Source of the DNA: Bradyrhizobium sp. SZCCT0231
GTDB lineage: Bacteria; Pseudomonadota; Alphaproteobacteria; Rhizobiales; Xanthobacteraceae
NCBI RefSeq assembly: GCF_018130245.1
Contig: NZ_JAFCKP010000001.1
Location: 992,001 to 1,056,000, forward strand
Direction: 5' to 3'
Length of the DNA stretch: 64,000 nt
In this document: piece after piece, positions 42,964 through 50,705 of the stretch
How the letters are laid out: every line of letters begins with the position of its first letter
Position numbering within the stretch: the first letter of the stretch is position 1
The notes under the pieces: generated by a model
Told to the model about the DNA's origin: nothing
Databases searched by the model: none
The model's input: only the letters and a program-made list of their open reading frames with translations
Position numbers and translations under genes: made by a program

Positions 42964-43494
42964 ATGCAAGATGTGGCCCCTCGGGACTACCGTGACGCGA
43001 TGGCCTGTCTCGGCGCGGCCGTCAACATCGTCACGACCGACGGTGCCGCAGGCCGCGCCGGATTTACGGCCTCCGCGATCTGCAGCGTCACCGATGATCC
43101 GCCGACGCTTCTGGTCTGCATCAACCGCGGCTCCTCCGCCTATGCCAGCGTGACCCGCAACAAGGTGATCTGCGTCAACGTGCTCTCGGCGAGGCACGAG
43201 CAACTGTCCCGCCTGTTCGGCGGCAAGGTGCCCGCCGAGGAACGCTTTGCCGCCGCGGATTGGTCGACGCTCGCGACCGGCGCGCCGGTGCTGGCCGACT
43301 GTGCTGCGGCGTTCGACTGCCGGATTGCGGATGTCGTCAATGTCGGCACCCATGACGTGCTGTTCTGCCGGGTCGTCGCTCTGCAAAGATCCGGCTGCAC
43401 CGACAATCTGATCTATTTCGGCCGTGCCTATCACACGGTCGGGGTGACCGATCCCACCGAGGCTGGACCCGAATCCGCTTCTGGCCCATCCTGA
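42964..43494 (+). CDS. Flavin reductase of the HpaC/RutF type
   Basis: 176 residues, split-barrel FMN-binding fold. The block GFTASAICSVTDDPPTLLVCINR is the flavin-binding signature, and GRAYHTV is the standard end. It uses NAD(P)H to reduce FMN for a partner monooxygenase; the only candidate in the window is the LLM enzyme at 32.3 kb. It is the last gene of the GntR-linked operon, with only eight bases from the M20 gene. Confidence 0.9.
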   Translation: MQDVAPRDYRDAMACLGAAVNIVTTDGAAGRAGFTASAICSVTDDPPTLLVCINRGSSAYASVTRNKVICVNVLSARHEQLSRLFGGKVPAEERFAAADWSTLATGAPVLADCAAAFDCRIADVVNVGTHDVLFCRVVALQRSGCTDNLIYFGRAYHTVGVTDPTEAGPESASGPS

Positions 43495-43696
43495 GGGATG
43501 CCGGTGGCCATCGCCGGCCGTTCCAACAGCCGCCTCCGTGTCGACCGGATCTCGGCCGTGCGTTCCCCCTTGCAAGTCGCTGCCAGCATCCGGGGCTGCA
43601 TTCTGCTCCGTGTCTTTCGAGCCGGCCCGCAGTTCCTGTGCTCACGCGAGATCGAGGCTGCTCGCGTACGGTGGCGATGTGAGTCTCGTGTGTCGT

Positions 43697-43737
43697 GACG
43701 TGTGCACTGATAATCCGAAGAAGCGATTTTCGCTTCC
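43697..43737. repeat. Dispersed repeat copy 1 with hairpin
   Basis: Begins GACGTGTGCACTGATAATCC and continues GAAGAAG; 25 of the first 27 bases equal the copy at 57502. It ends in a perfect hairpin, GAAGCGA-TTT-TCGCTTC (43720-43736). Confidence 0.6.
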
Positions 43738-43946
43738 AATTCATGCGTATATGGTCCTAGAAGAGCCAAGCCGCGGAAGCCTCGTCAAACCAGTTTTTTC
43801 AATCGGTCCAATTACATAAAGGGCTGATCAGGGCTAAAATATCTCAGCAAGATGAATAGCTTAGATCGAAAACTCGCCACGGCACCCATGATGGATTGGA
43901 ACGAGAGTTCAGGTTTTTCAAGTAGTTAGAAGGCTGCATGTGCACG

Positions 43947-43974
43947 ACGTGTGCACCGGGAGATCAAGAAAAGT
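43947..43974. repeat. Dispersed repeat copy 2 (diverged)
   Basis: Begins GACGTGTGCACCGGGAGATC and continues AAGAAAAG. The first 13 bases equal the copy at 57502; the rest is diverged. Preceded by GTGCAC, giving a partial dyad GTGCACGACGTGTGCAC. Confidence 0.45.
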
Positions 43975-44325
43975 CTATCGTCAGCAAGCGTGGGTATTCG
44001 CTCTCTGAATCGATGCAGGTGTTTAGAGCTGGGTGCTTGCGCACGTCTTAAGGGCCAATGATGCTCGTTACCAGCGAGAGGTCTGATCGGCTTGCCGCGC
44101 TGTCGCGTCCATTTGCAGTGAAGACCGAAGATTTGGTCGAGGGTTCGAGTCGCGCTCCCATACCATTGGCCACGAACTGGTGCATCGAACTGCGATCTTC
44201 CGCGATGTTGCACTTCTGGCGGTCTCGGTCGGGGCCATCGGTGCGAATTGTGCTTGGCTCGGACAAAGGGGGAAGCGCCAAGGTGGTAAAGGCGCTTCGG
44301 ATTCCGGCCACATGTGCTTTTCCCG

Positions 44326-45405
44326 CTACGTCGAGACGCCGAACAGCTTGCGGACTGCCGGGAGCCACTCGCCGGTCATCGTGAACTCAAGCCCCAGTCG
44401 CGCTCCAGAAGCGATCGCCAGCATCGTGACTGGCGCCGAGACAGCGAGCGTCGAAAACGCGGTCAGTCCCTGTCCGATGGTGCATCCCATTGACATGATC
44501 CCGCCGATGCCCATCAGAAGCGCGCCGGTCATGTGGCGCTTCAATTCGCGCGCGTCATCGCAGGCTTCCCAGCGGAAGCCGCGCAAGAGCAATGCGGCGG
44601 CAAATGAGCCGGCTACGACACCGGCGACGGACCCGATACCAAAATTCAACCGAGCGCCGGAAAAGGTTGCGATGTAGAGAATTGCGTCGCCGAGTGGAGC
44701 GACGAAAGTGAGCGAGGAGACCCGCGCCGGGTCGAACTCGTCATCTGCCAGCCATCCGGTCGCGAACCAACCGAAGGCGATCGCAGCGCCGACCGCAAAG
44801 CCGGAGGCCAAGAGACGTGGCGATCGGATTAGTCTGCCATCTGCGAGGGCCCAGAAGGCAAGCGCAGCGGCAATCGAAACGACGAGGATGGCGCGCATCG
44901 TGCTCCCCGCGCCGAGCAGCGAGGTCAGCGTCTGGTTATTGCCCTCGGAGAGCCGGAGCGATAACGGCTCGACCAGCGTCACGCGCAGCACGCCGGTGAT
45001 CCCGCGCATGGTGGCGAGCGCCGAGAGGCCGAGCACGAGAAAGACCACGATGGCGCGCAGATCGCCGCCGCCGATGCGGACCAGCGTACCGAAGCCGCAG
45101 GTGCCGACCAGCGCCATGCCGATGCCAAACATCAGCCCGCCGATGATCGCGCCGCCAAGGCCGATCGACGGGGTCAGGTAGATCGATCGCGACAGATCGA
45201 CGACGCCGAATTCGGCGAGCGCCTGGGTAGCGAGCAGAGCGACCGCCGCAGCCAGCGCGAAGGATTTCAACCGGCGAAGATCAGACCCGAAGAACGCATC
45301 CTCGAGCATCGCGAGCGTGCAAAACCGCCCGGCGCGGCCCGCTACGCCGAGCACGCCGCCAGCAGTCAGTCCGCATGCAAATGCGATGGTCGAGGGACTC
45401 AGCAT
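44326..45405 (-). CDS. YeeE/YedE-family sulfur-compound transporter 1
   Basis: 359 residues, about ten membrane helices. The family binds thiosulfate or sulfur through conserved cysteines; here GRFC (near 28), GTCGFG (near 103) and GCTIGQG (near 314) are present. Thiosulfate uptake has been shown for the TsuA branch of this family. It is upstream-oriented away from the sox operon and placed downstream of the sulfur-sensing repressor on the same strand. It may bring thiosulfate or sulfur intermediates into the cytoplasm. Confidence 0.87.
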   Translation of the reverse strand: MLSPSTIAFACGLTAGGVLGVAGRAGRFCTLAMLEDAFFGSDLRRLKSFALAAAVALLATQALAEFGVVDLSRSIYLTPSIGLGGAIIGGLMFGIGMALVGTCGFGTLVRIGGGDLRAIVVFLVLGLSALATMRGITGVLRVTLVEPLSLRLSEGNNQTLTSLLGAGSTMRAILVVSIAAALAFWALADGRLIRSPRLLASGFAVGAAIAFGWFATGWLADDEFDPARVSSLTFVAPLGDAILYIATFSGARLNFGIGSVAGVVAGSFAAALLLRGFRWEACDDARELKRHMTGALLMGIGGIMSMGCTIGQGLTAFSTLAVSAPVTMLAIASGARLGLEFTMTGEWLPAVRKLFGVST

Positions 45406-45477
45406 GCCTCCCCGGGATGTTTGTTCTGCTTGTCGGGCAGTCTGCGCTGGGAAGGGACGAAAATCCAGCGCGGAGAA

Positions 45478-45861
45478 TTACCGGCGGCGCCGCCGCACCG
45501 GCTCGCAAAAGACATCGTAGATGGCAGTGAGGATCTTGCGCACGTCCTCATTGGCGAGGCTGTAGTAGATCGCCTTGCCGTCGCGGCGGGTCGTGACGAG
45601 CCGGTCGAGCCTGAGCCGCGCGAGCTGCTGGGAGACGGTCGACTGCCGCTCGCCGAGGAACTGCTCGAGTTCGGTCACGGATTTCTCGCCTTCGGCGAGG
45701 ATGCATAGCAGCAGCAACCGGGATTCATGCGACAGAGCCTTGAGCATGTCGCTTGCTTCGCGCGCCTTCTCGATCATCTGCTCGAGCTCGGCGGACCCCT
45801 CGATCTCCTTCAGCTTTGGCAATGGCATCGCGTCAAATTCCTCAAAGACGTCTGTGGTCAC
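45478..45861 (-). CDS. ArsR-family persulfide-sensing repressor (SqrR/BigR-like)
   Basis: 127 residues. Winged helix with SVTELEQFLGERQSTVSQQL. Two cysteines only, C53 (LLLCILAEG) and C119 (YDVFCEP), 66 residues apart, the same spacing as the sensing pair of SqrR and BigR, which form a polysulfide bridge when reactive sulfur appears. It probably represses the surrounding sox genes until thiosulfate or sulfide is present. GTG start overlapping the SoxS-like stop (GTGA), so both genes are one unit. Regulation of sox by this class is established in other bacteria; here it is inferred. Confidence 0.9.
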   Translation of the reverse strand: MTTDVFEEFDAMPLPKLKEIEGSAELEQMIEKAREASDMLKALSHESRLLLLCILAEGEKSVTELEQFLGERQSTVSQQLARLRLDRLVTTRRDGKAIYYSLANEDVRKILTAIYDVFCEPVRRRRR

Positions 45862-46235
45862 GACCCGCCTTGTGCCGATCCTGATCCAGCCAGGATCCGG
45901 TCCAACAGGCCGAAGAAGAAGGCGTCCCCCGGATAGCCGCGAATGCGCCCGATCTCACGGCCCTCTTTTACCACGACGAAGGTCGGCGTGAAGGCACCAG
46001 GATCGATTGCAGCGAGATCGGCGGGCAGGGGGCCGTTCAGATTGACGCGGCGGAGCGGCGCTGCCCGGGCTTCCTCGGTCTTGCCGTAGATCGGCGCGAT
46101 CTCGGCGTCAAAACGCGCGCACCAGACACAGCCGACCCGCTCGAACATGACGAGCTCGGCGGCGCGCGAACGCGCTGCCGGGAGCGCGAGCGCGGCAAGG
46201 GCTGCGAGCAATGCGATGATTCGGCTCATCCCCAC
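45858..46235 (-). CDS. soxS: SoxS-like periplasmic thioredoxin-fold protein
   Basis: 125 residues with a signal peptide (about 1-26) and the redox pair C36-VW-C39. Length and position beside soxV match SoxS, a periplasmic thiol-disulfide protein that keeps the SoxY carrier cysteine usable. AGAGG seven bases before the GTG supports this start; an ATG two codons later is possible. Co-translated with the repressor. Confidence 0.78.
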   Translation of the reverse strand: MGMSRIIALLAALAALALPAARSRAAELVMFERVGCVWCARFDAEIAPIYGKTEEARAAPLRRVNLNGPLPADLAAIDPGAFTPTFVVVKEGREIGRIRGYPGDAFFFGLLDRILAGSGSAQGGS

Positions 46236-46265
46236 GGAACGACCTCTGGACTTCCCTGACTCTTT

Positions 46266-46289
46266 ATATCATTAAATTCGTATATGTAC
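46266..46289. promoter_or_regulatory. AT-rich divergent control region, soxS/soxV
   Basis: Contains ATATCATTAA and the small dyad GTATATGTAC in a 70-base gap between the two divergent genes. ATATCAT recurs upstream of soxW and soxX. Likely overlaps the promoter and repressor-binding site. Confidence 0.4.
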
Positions 46290-46304
46290 TAGGGATGAAG
46301 CGCA

Positions 46305-47036
46305 ATGACTTTGGATGTCTCGCTTGGCGCGGCCTTTGCCGCGGGCCTGTTGTCGTTTCTGTCACCCTGCATCCTGCCCCTGGTGCCACCCTTTCTCTGC
46401 TACATGGCGGGCGTCTCGGTCACGGATCTGTCTAGCGACAGGCCCGATCTGCGGCCGCGCATCCTGGTCTCCGCGCTGGCCTTCGTGGCGGGGTTCTCGC
46501 TGGTCTTTATCGCGCTCGGCTCGACCGCATCGATCGCCGGGCGCTTCATCTCGGCGCATCTCTCGACGCTCGGCATGGTCGCAGGGGCCCTGATCATCGT
46601 CATGGGCCTGCATTTTCTCGGCGTGCTCAGGATTCCGCTGCTCTATCGCAGCGCGACGGTGCAGTTCGACAACCGGCCGGCGGGCGTGGCCGGTGCCTTC
46701 GTCATGGGCCTGGCGTTCGCCTTTGGCTGGACGCCCTGCGCGGGGCCCATTCTCGCCGCCGTCCTGATGATGGCAGGCTCGGAGGAGACGACGGGGAGAG
46801 GCGCGCTGCTGCTCTTCGCCTATTCGGTCGGGACCGGCATTCCGTTCCTGGTCGCGGCCGCCTTCACCGGTCGCTTCATGGCGGCGCTCGGCCGCGCGCG
46901 GCGGCATCTCGGTCTGGTCGAGAAGGCGATGGGGGCCTTTCTGGTCGCGACCGGATTGATGTTCCTGACCGGCTTGATGCCGGCGGCATCGGAATGGCTG
47001 CTCGAGCAGTTCCCCGCGCTCACCCGCATCGGCTGA
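46305..47036 (+). CDS. soxV: SoxV, CcdA-family membrane thiol-electron transporter
   Basis: 243 residues with about six membrane helices. The redox pair lies in SPCILP (C22) and TPCAGP (C145), as in CcdA/DsbD. It carries electrons from cytoplasmic thioredoxin to periplasmic SoxW or SoxS to reduce SoxY. Divergent from soxS across a short AT-rich region. The next gene is on the opposite strand and almost touches its stop. Confidence 0.9.
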   Translation: MTLDVSLGAAFAAGLLSFLSPCILPLVPPFLCYMAGVSVTDLSSDRPDLRPRILVSALAFVAGFSLVFIALGSTASIAGRFISAHLSTLGMVAGALIIVMGLHFLGVLRIPLLYRSATVQFDNRPAGVAGAFVMGLAFAFGWTPCAGPILAAVLMMAGSEETTGRGALLLFAYSVGTGIPFLVAAAFTGRFMAALGRARRHLGLVEKAMGAFLVATGLMFLTGLMPAASEWLLEQFPALTRIG

Positions 47037-47037
47037 G

Positions 47038-47760
47038 CTAACCGTAGCGGAAATCCAGGAGCTGGGCGTAGGACTGCAGCTCGATGAGGTAGCGATGCAC
47101 GAGCGGCCCGTCGCCGGCCATCGCGGCATGGGCGACCTCGCCGCTACTCGCGATCGCGCCGTCGATCAGGCGGCGGAATTCCGGCTGTCTGCCAATGTCG
47201 GCGCCGGCCCAATCGTTGCAGCGCTGCAGGCGATCGCGAAATGCGGCCGCCGCGGCAACGGTATCTTCGGCGCGTGCGGGCGTGGCTTGTTCTCGATAGA
47301 TGCTCGCGGCGATGCGGAGCTTCTCCATCGCTGGCGCGATCTCGAAGACACAATCGCCGACGTCGTACAGTCCGGAACGACGCCTGAGATCGTGAAAGGA
47401 CTGGCGAAGGGCGAGCAACGCGCGACCGGCGGCGACGTTGTCTGCGCTATCGAGCGCGCGCGCTACTGAGGTGAGCCGCTCATCGCCATTGGTAAGAAAT
47501 TCCGCCCATGCAGCCGGTAGGTAAGGGGACAGGGTCGTCGCGGCAGTTCCATCATGAAGTTGCTTCCACGCCGCCGCGGCCTCGTCCGTCTCCATCTGTG
47601 CCAGCGCGATGTTACCGGTGCGGGCATAGCTCGCGGCGCTGCGGAGATTGGCCATCACGGACGAAATGGTCGACGCGAAGTCGTTGCGGTTGCCAGCTTC
47701 GGCGGCGAGCCCAGGCGCGCTCGAAGCCAGCCATGCCAGCAAGATCATGATGCAGCGCAC
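47038..47760 (-). CDS. Secreted helical protein of unknown function in the sox cluster
   Basis: 240 residues with a clear signal peptide (about 1-21, ending GLAAEA). The mature part is predicted almost all helical, rich in Ala, with two cysteines (near GDCVFEI and LQRCNDWAG). I do not recognise the family; a four-helix-bundle such as cytochrome c' is conceivable, but no CxxCH is present. It is transcribed leftward from the same 86-base region as soxW, opposite the main operon, and its stop abuts soxV. It may be a periplasmic accessory of sulfur oxidation or of metal handling. Confidence 0.6.
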   Translation of the reverse strand: MRCIMILLAWLASSAPGLAAEAGNRNDFASTISSVMANLRSAASYARTGNIALAQMETDEAAAAWKQLHDGTAATTLSPYLPAAWAEFLTNGDERLTSVARALDSADNVAAGRALLALRQSFHDLRRRSGLYDVGDCVFEIAPAMEKLRIAASIYREQATPARAEDTVAAAAAFRDRLQRCNDWAGADIGRQPEFRRLIDGAIASSGEVAHAAMAGDGPLVHRYLIELQSYAQLLDFRYG

Positions 47761-47772
47761 GATGGGAAATCC

Positions 47773-47803
47773 TTGTCACATTCGAGTATTTGAATATCAT
47801 AAT
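47773..47803 (+). promoter_or_regulatory. Putative soxW promoter with repressor site
   Basis: TTGTCA, 16 bases, TATCAT: a good sigma-70-like pair. The dyad GTATT-TG-AATAT lies in the spacer and touches the -10 element, and ATATCATAAT is repeated at the soxX promoter. Repression here by the ArsR-type sensor is likely. Confidence 0.5.
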
Positions 47804-47846
47804 GAAAACGATCGATGTGCAAGATGTTCGAAGGCGGAAATCCCTG

Positions 47847-48428
47847 ATGTCGTTCAACCGGCCGACGCGTCGCTCCTTTCTTGCATTGGCGCCCGGCGCC
47901 GCCCTTGCGGCGGGCCTCGGCGAGGCGAGGGCCGAGCCGGCGCTTGGCGATGATGGCCTCTATCACGAGCCGTGGTTTCTCCAGAGCTTCCTCGATCTGC
48001 GTGAGGACCTCGAGAGTACTGCGGCCAGCGGCAAGCGGCTCGCGATCATGTGGGAGCTGCGTGGTTGTCCCTATTGTCGCGAAACGCATCTGGTGAACTT
48101 TGCCGATGCCGACATCGCGAAATACATCCGCGAAAATTTCGAGGTGCTGCAGCTCAATCTGATCGGCTCCCGCAAGATGACGGACCTTGATCGGCAGGAA
48201 TTGTCCGAGAAGGACCTCGCCCAGAAATACGGGATCAGGTTCACCCCGACGTTCCAGTTCTTTCCGCCGTCGTCCGCCGGCATCGAGGCCAAGGAGCCGA
48301 TGGCGCGCGAGGTGGCGCGGGCGCCGGGCTATCTCAAGCCGCCGCATTTCCTGGCAATGTTTCGTTTCGTGCGGGAGCGGGCCTATGAGCGCGGCTCGTT
48401 CCGGGATTTTCTCGCCGCAAACGGCTAG
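47847..48428 (+). CDS. soxW: SoxW, exported thioredoxin-like protein
   Basis: 193 residues with a twin-arginine-type signal (TRRSFLALAPG) and the redox motif C74-PY-C77 in a thioredoxin-like domain. SoxW receives electrons from SoxV and reduces the mixed disulfides formed on SoxY. The ATG at 47847 was chosen because the Tat signal starts directly after it and the promoter is close to the earlier ATG. Same strand as soxX, after a 127-base promoter region. Confidence 0.85.
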   Translation: MSFNRPTRRSFLALAPGAALAAGLGEARAEPALGDDGLYHEPWFLQSFLDLREDLESTAASGKRLAIMWELRGCPYCRETHLVNFADADIAKYIRENFEVLQLNLIGSRKMTDLDRQELSEKDLAQKYGIRFTPTFQFFPPSSAGIEAKEPMAREVARAPGYLKPPHFLAMFRFVRERAYERGSFRDFLAANG

Positions 48429-48452
48429 CTGACAGCGGTTGGCGAATTTCGC

Positions 48453-48485
48453 TTGACGTCACCGTTTATATGAACATATCATAAT
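48453..48485 (+). promoter_or_regulatory. Putative promoter of soxXYZABCD with 12-base dyad
   Basis: TTGACG, 18 bases, TATCAT. The dyad ATATG-AA-CATAT (48468-48479) covers the spacer end and the -10 element, an arrangement suited to a repressor. ATATCATAAT at the right edge is identical to the soxW promoter copy. Confidence 0.55.
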
Positions 48486-48555
48486 AACTGAATTTGATGG
48501 ATCGTGAGTCCATCGCAATCAAGGGCGGGCGTCACCTCGCCAAAGGGTAGGGAAC

Positions 48556-49011
48556 ATGCGGCGCTCGCTTGCGGCTGCGTTTGCACTGTGTCTGTCGGCC
48601 GCTGGCGCTTGCGCCCAGGAGCCGGCGAAGACGCCGATCCAGCTCGATATCGTCAACGACTCCTTGCCGAAATCCCTGACCGGTGCGCCCGGCAATGCCG
48701 CCGCCGGCAAGAAGGTGTTTCTGACGCGCACGCTCGGCAACTGTCTGGCCTGCCATCAGGTCACGAGCCTGAAGTCCGAGGATTTCCATGGCGAGTTCGG
48801 TCCATCTCTGGACGGTGTGGCCGGCCGCTACACCGAGGAGCAATTGCGCCTCATCATCGCCGACCCCAAGCGCGTCTTCACCAACACCGTCATGCCGGCG
48901 TTCTTCAAGAACGACGGCTTGAGCCGGGTGCGCCCGGAATTCGTCGGCAAGTCCATTTTGACGGCCGCGCAGGTCGAGGACGTCATCGCTTTTCTCAAGA
49001 CGCTGAACTGA
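48556..49011 (+). CDS. soxX: SoxX, monoheme cytochrome c subunit
   Basis: 151 residues with signal peptide (about 1-20). One heme site C63-LA-C66-H67 and a Met ligand in NTVMPAFF. It pairs with SoxA in the periplasm and takes the electrons released when thiosulfate is joined to SoxY. First gene of the sox operon; AGGG precedes the ATG. Confidence 0.94.
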   Translation: MRRSLAAAFALCLSAAGACAQEPAKTPIQLDIVNDSLPKSLTGAPGNAAAGKKVFLTRTLGNCLACHQVTSLKSEDFHGEFGPSLDGVAGRYTEEQLRLIIADPKRVFTNTVMPAFFKNDGLSRVRPEFVGKSILTAAQVEDVIAFLKTLN

Positions 49012-49029
49012 CGGCGAGGAGGATCAGGA

Positions 49030-49482
49030 ATGAAAGCCATCAATCGACGGCAGGCATTTGCGCTCGGGGGCGGTTTCGTCATGCTGACGCTGATGCCCAT
49101 GGCGGCCGATGCCGAAGTGACGGGCGACGCGGCGAAGTGGATCGAGAAGTTCACCGGCGGCAAGCAGCCTGCCAAGGGCAGGATCTCGCTCGATCTGCCG
49201 GAGATCGCGGAGAACGGCAACACCGTGCCGCTGTCGATCAACATCGAGAGTCCGATGACGGCAGACTCCCATGTCAAGGACGTCATGATCCTCGCTGACG
49301 GCAACCCGAATGCGGGTGTCGCGACGCTGTCGTTCACGCCGTTGTCGGGCAAGGCGGAAGCATCGATCCGGATCCGGCTCGCGGCCACGCAGAACGTGGT
49401 TGCGATCGCGAAGATGAGCGACGGTTCGCTGTTCACGGAGCAGAAGACCGTCAAGGTCACGATCGGCGGCTGCGGCGGCTAA
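49030..49482 (+). CDS. soxY: SoxY, sulfur-carrier subunit
   Basis: 150 residues. Signal region with RRQAFALGGG (Tat-like), an immunoglobulin-like domain, and the C-terminal swinging arm GGCGG with the carrier Cys at C148, to which thiosulfate is covalently bound. It is exported together with SoxZ. Good ribosome-binding site (GGAGGATCAGGA). Confidence 0.96.
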   Translation: MKAINRRQAFALGGGFVMLTLMPMAADAEVTGDAAKWIEKFTGGKQPAKGRISLDLPEIAENGNTVPLSINIESPMTADSHVKDVMILADGNPNAGVATLSFTPLSGKAEASIRIRLAATQNVVAIAKMSDGSLFTEQKTVKVTIGGCGG

Positions 49483-49501
49483 GGGCTTCAGGAGAGGAAC
49501 A

Positions 49502-49828
49502 ATGGCAGACAAACCGCGCATCAAGCTTCCCAAGGAAGCGGCCAAAGGCGAGGTCATCCAGATCAAGACCCTGGTCTCGCATGTCATGGAATCGGGCCAG
49601 CGCAAAGATGCGCAAGGTAAGGCGATCCCGCGCAAGATCATCAACAAGTTTGCCTGCGAGTTCAACGGCAAGCCCGTGTTCTCCTGCGCGCTGGAGCCGG
49701 CGATCTCGGCCAATCCCTACATCCAGTTCGACGCCAGGATCGACGAAGCCGGAACGTTCAAGTTCTCCTGGACGGACGACGACGGCACGGTGATTACGGC
49801 CGAAGAGAAGATTGCGCTCAAGGCATGA
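49502..49828 (+). CDS. soxZ: SoxZ, sulfur-carrier partner
   Basis: 108 residues, no signal peptide, consistent with export as the SoxYZ complex through SoxY. The typical beginning PRIKLPKEAAKGEVIQIKTL and end GTVITAEEKI are visible. Ribosome-binding AGGAGAGGAAC precedes the ATG. Confidence 0.95.
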   Translation: MADKPRIKLPKEAAKGEVIQIKTLVSHVMESGQRKDAQGKAIPRKIINKFACEFNGKPVFSCALEPAISANPYIQFDARIDEAGTFKFSWTDDDGTVITAEEKIALKA

Positions 49829-49856
49829 TGCGGATCGCGCATTGAGGGAGGCTCGG

Positions 49857-50678
49857 ATGGCGCGACGATATGTTGGGATGGCCGCTGCGATCGTGGCCGC
49901 CGTTTCGATTGCGACGCTGGCGGTCGCTGAGGACGCCGAGCGCAAGGGCATCGCGGCGCCGCCCGGCCACGTCTTCAAGACCATCGTCTCCGGCTACGAA
50001 TTTCGCAGCAAGGAGACCCGTGCGCTGCAGGACGACGATCTCGAAAATCCGGGATTCCTCGCCGTGGAGCGCGCGGCGGACGTGTGGAAGAAAGTCGAGG
50101 GCGGCGAGGGCAAGTCCTGCATGAGCTGCCACGGCGAGGCCGAGACCAACATGAAGGGTGTCGGCGCGGCCATGCCGAAATGGGACGACAAGCTGAAGAA
50201 GCCGGTCAATCTCGAGCAGCGCATCAACATCTGTCGCAGCGAGCACATGAAGGCGGAGCCCTGGAAATTCAAATCTCGGGAACTGACCGACATGACCACT
50301 TTCGTGCGCTACCAATCGCACGGCATGCCTGTGGCTGTGAAGACCGATGGGCCGATGTCGCCGTGGTTCGAGCGCGGCAAGCAGATCTATTACACGCGCT
50401 ACGGTCAGCTCGATCTCGCCTGCGAATCCTGCCACGAGCGCAACAACGGCAAGTTCATGCGCGCGGACTTCCTGAGTCAGGGCCAGACCAACGGCTTTCC
50501 GACCTATCGGCTGCGCGACCAGCGCGTGGTGCCGCTGCATGAGCGTTTCGAAGGTTGCATGTTCGACGTGCGCGCCGAGCCGTTCAAGCCGCTCTCGGAC
50601 GAGTTCCTCGCCCTCGAACTCTATGTCGCCTGGCGCGGCATCGGATTGCCGGTCGAAACGCCCGCAGTGCGCAACTGA
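49857..50678 (+). CDS. soxA: SoxA, diheme cytochrome c subunit
   Basis: 273 residues with signal peptide (about 1-24). Two heme sites, C88-MS-C91-H92 and C189-ES-C192-H193, plus C126 and the active-site Cys C234 (FEGCMFDVRAEPF). With SoxX it oxidatively joins thiosulfate to SoxY. The diheme form is the version found in Paracoccus-type systems. The ATG at 49857 has GGGAGGCTCGG upstream; the open frame before it is not signal-like. Confidence 0.94.
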   Translation: MARRYVGMAAAIVAAVSIATLAVAEDAERKGIAAPPGHVFKTIVSGYEFRSKETRALQDDDLENPGFLAVERAADVWKKVEGGEGKSCMSCHGEAETNMKGVGAAMPKWDDKLKKPVNLEQRINICRSEHMKAEPWKFKSRELTDMTTFVRYQSHGMPVAVKTDGPMSPWFERGKQIYYTRYGQLDLACESCHERNNGKFMRADFLSQGQTNGFPTYRLRDQRVVPLHERFEGCMFDVRAEPFKPLSDEFLALELYVAWRGIGLPVETPAVRN

Positions 50679-50705
50679 AACGATGAATCTCCCGGAGCAT
50701 TGCGC

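Larger units (their letters stand above)
43495..44325. other. Gene-free, locally AT-rich stretch with repeat sequences
   Basis: About 830 bases with no frame that looks like a protein on either strand. The part from about 43740 to 43960 is clearly richer in A and T than the flanks. It contains two copies of a GACGTGTGCAC-type repeat and a perfect small hairpin. It may be a decayed insertion or a boundary between blocks acquired separately. Confidence 0.5.

Noticed and set aside
44139-44175. tRNA-like 3' end (GGGTTCGAGTC ... CCATACCA), with reverse-strand translation resembling the ERDSNPRP artefact often seen next to tRNAs
   Set aside because: The T stem does not pair (GAGGG against CGCGC) and no matching acceptor, D or anticodon arms could be found upstream. 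At most a decayed fragment.
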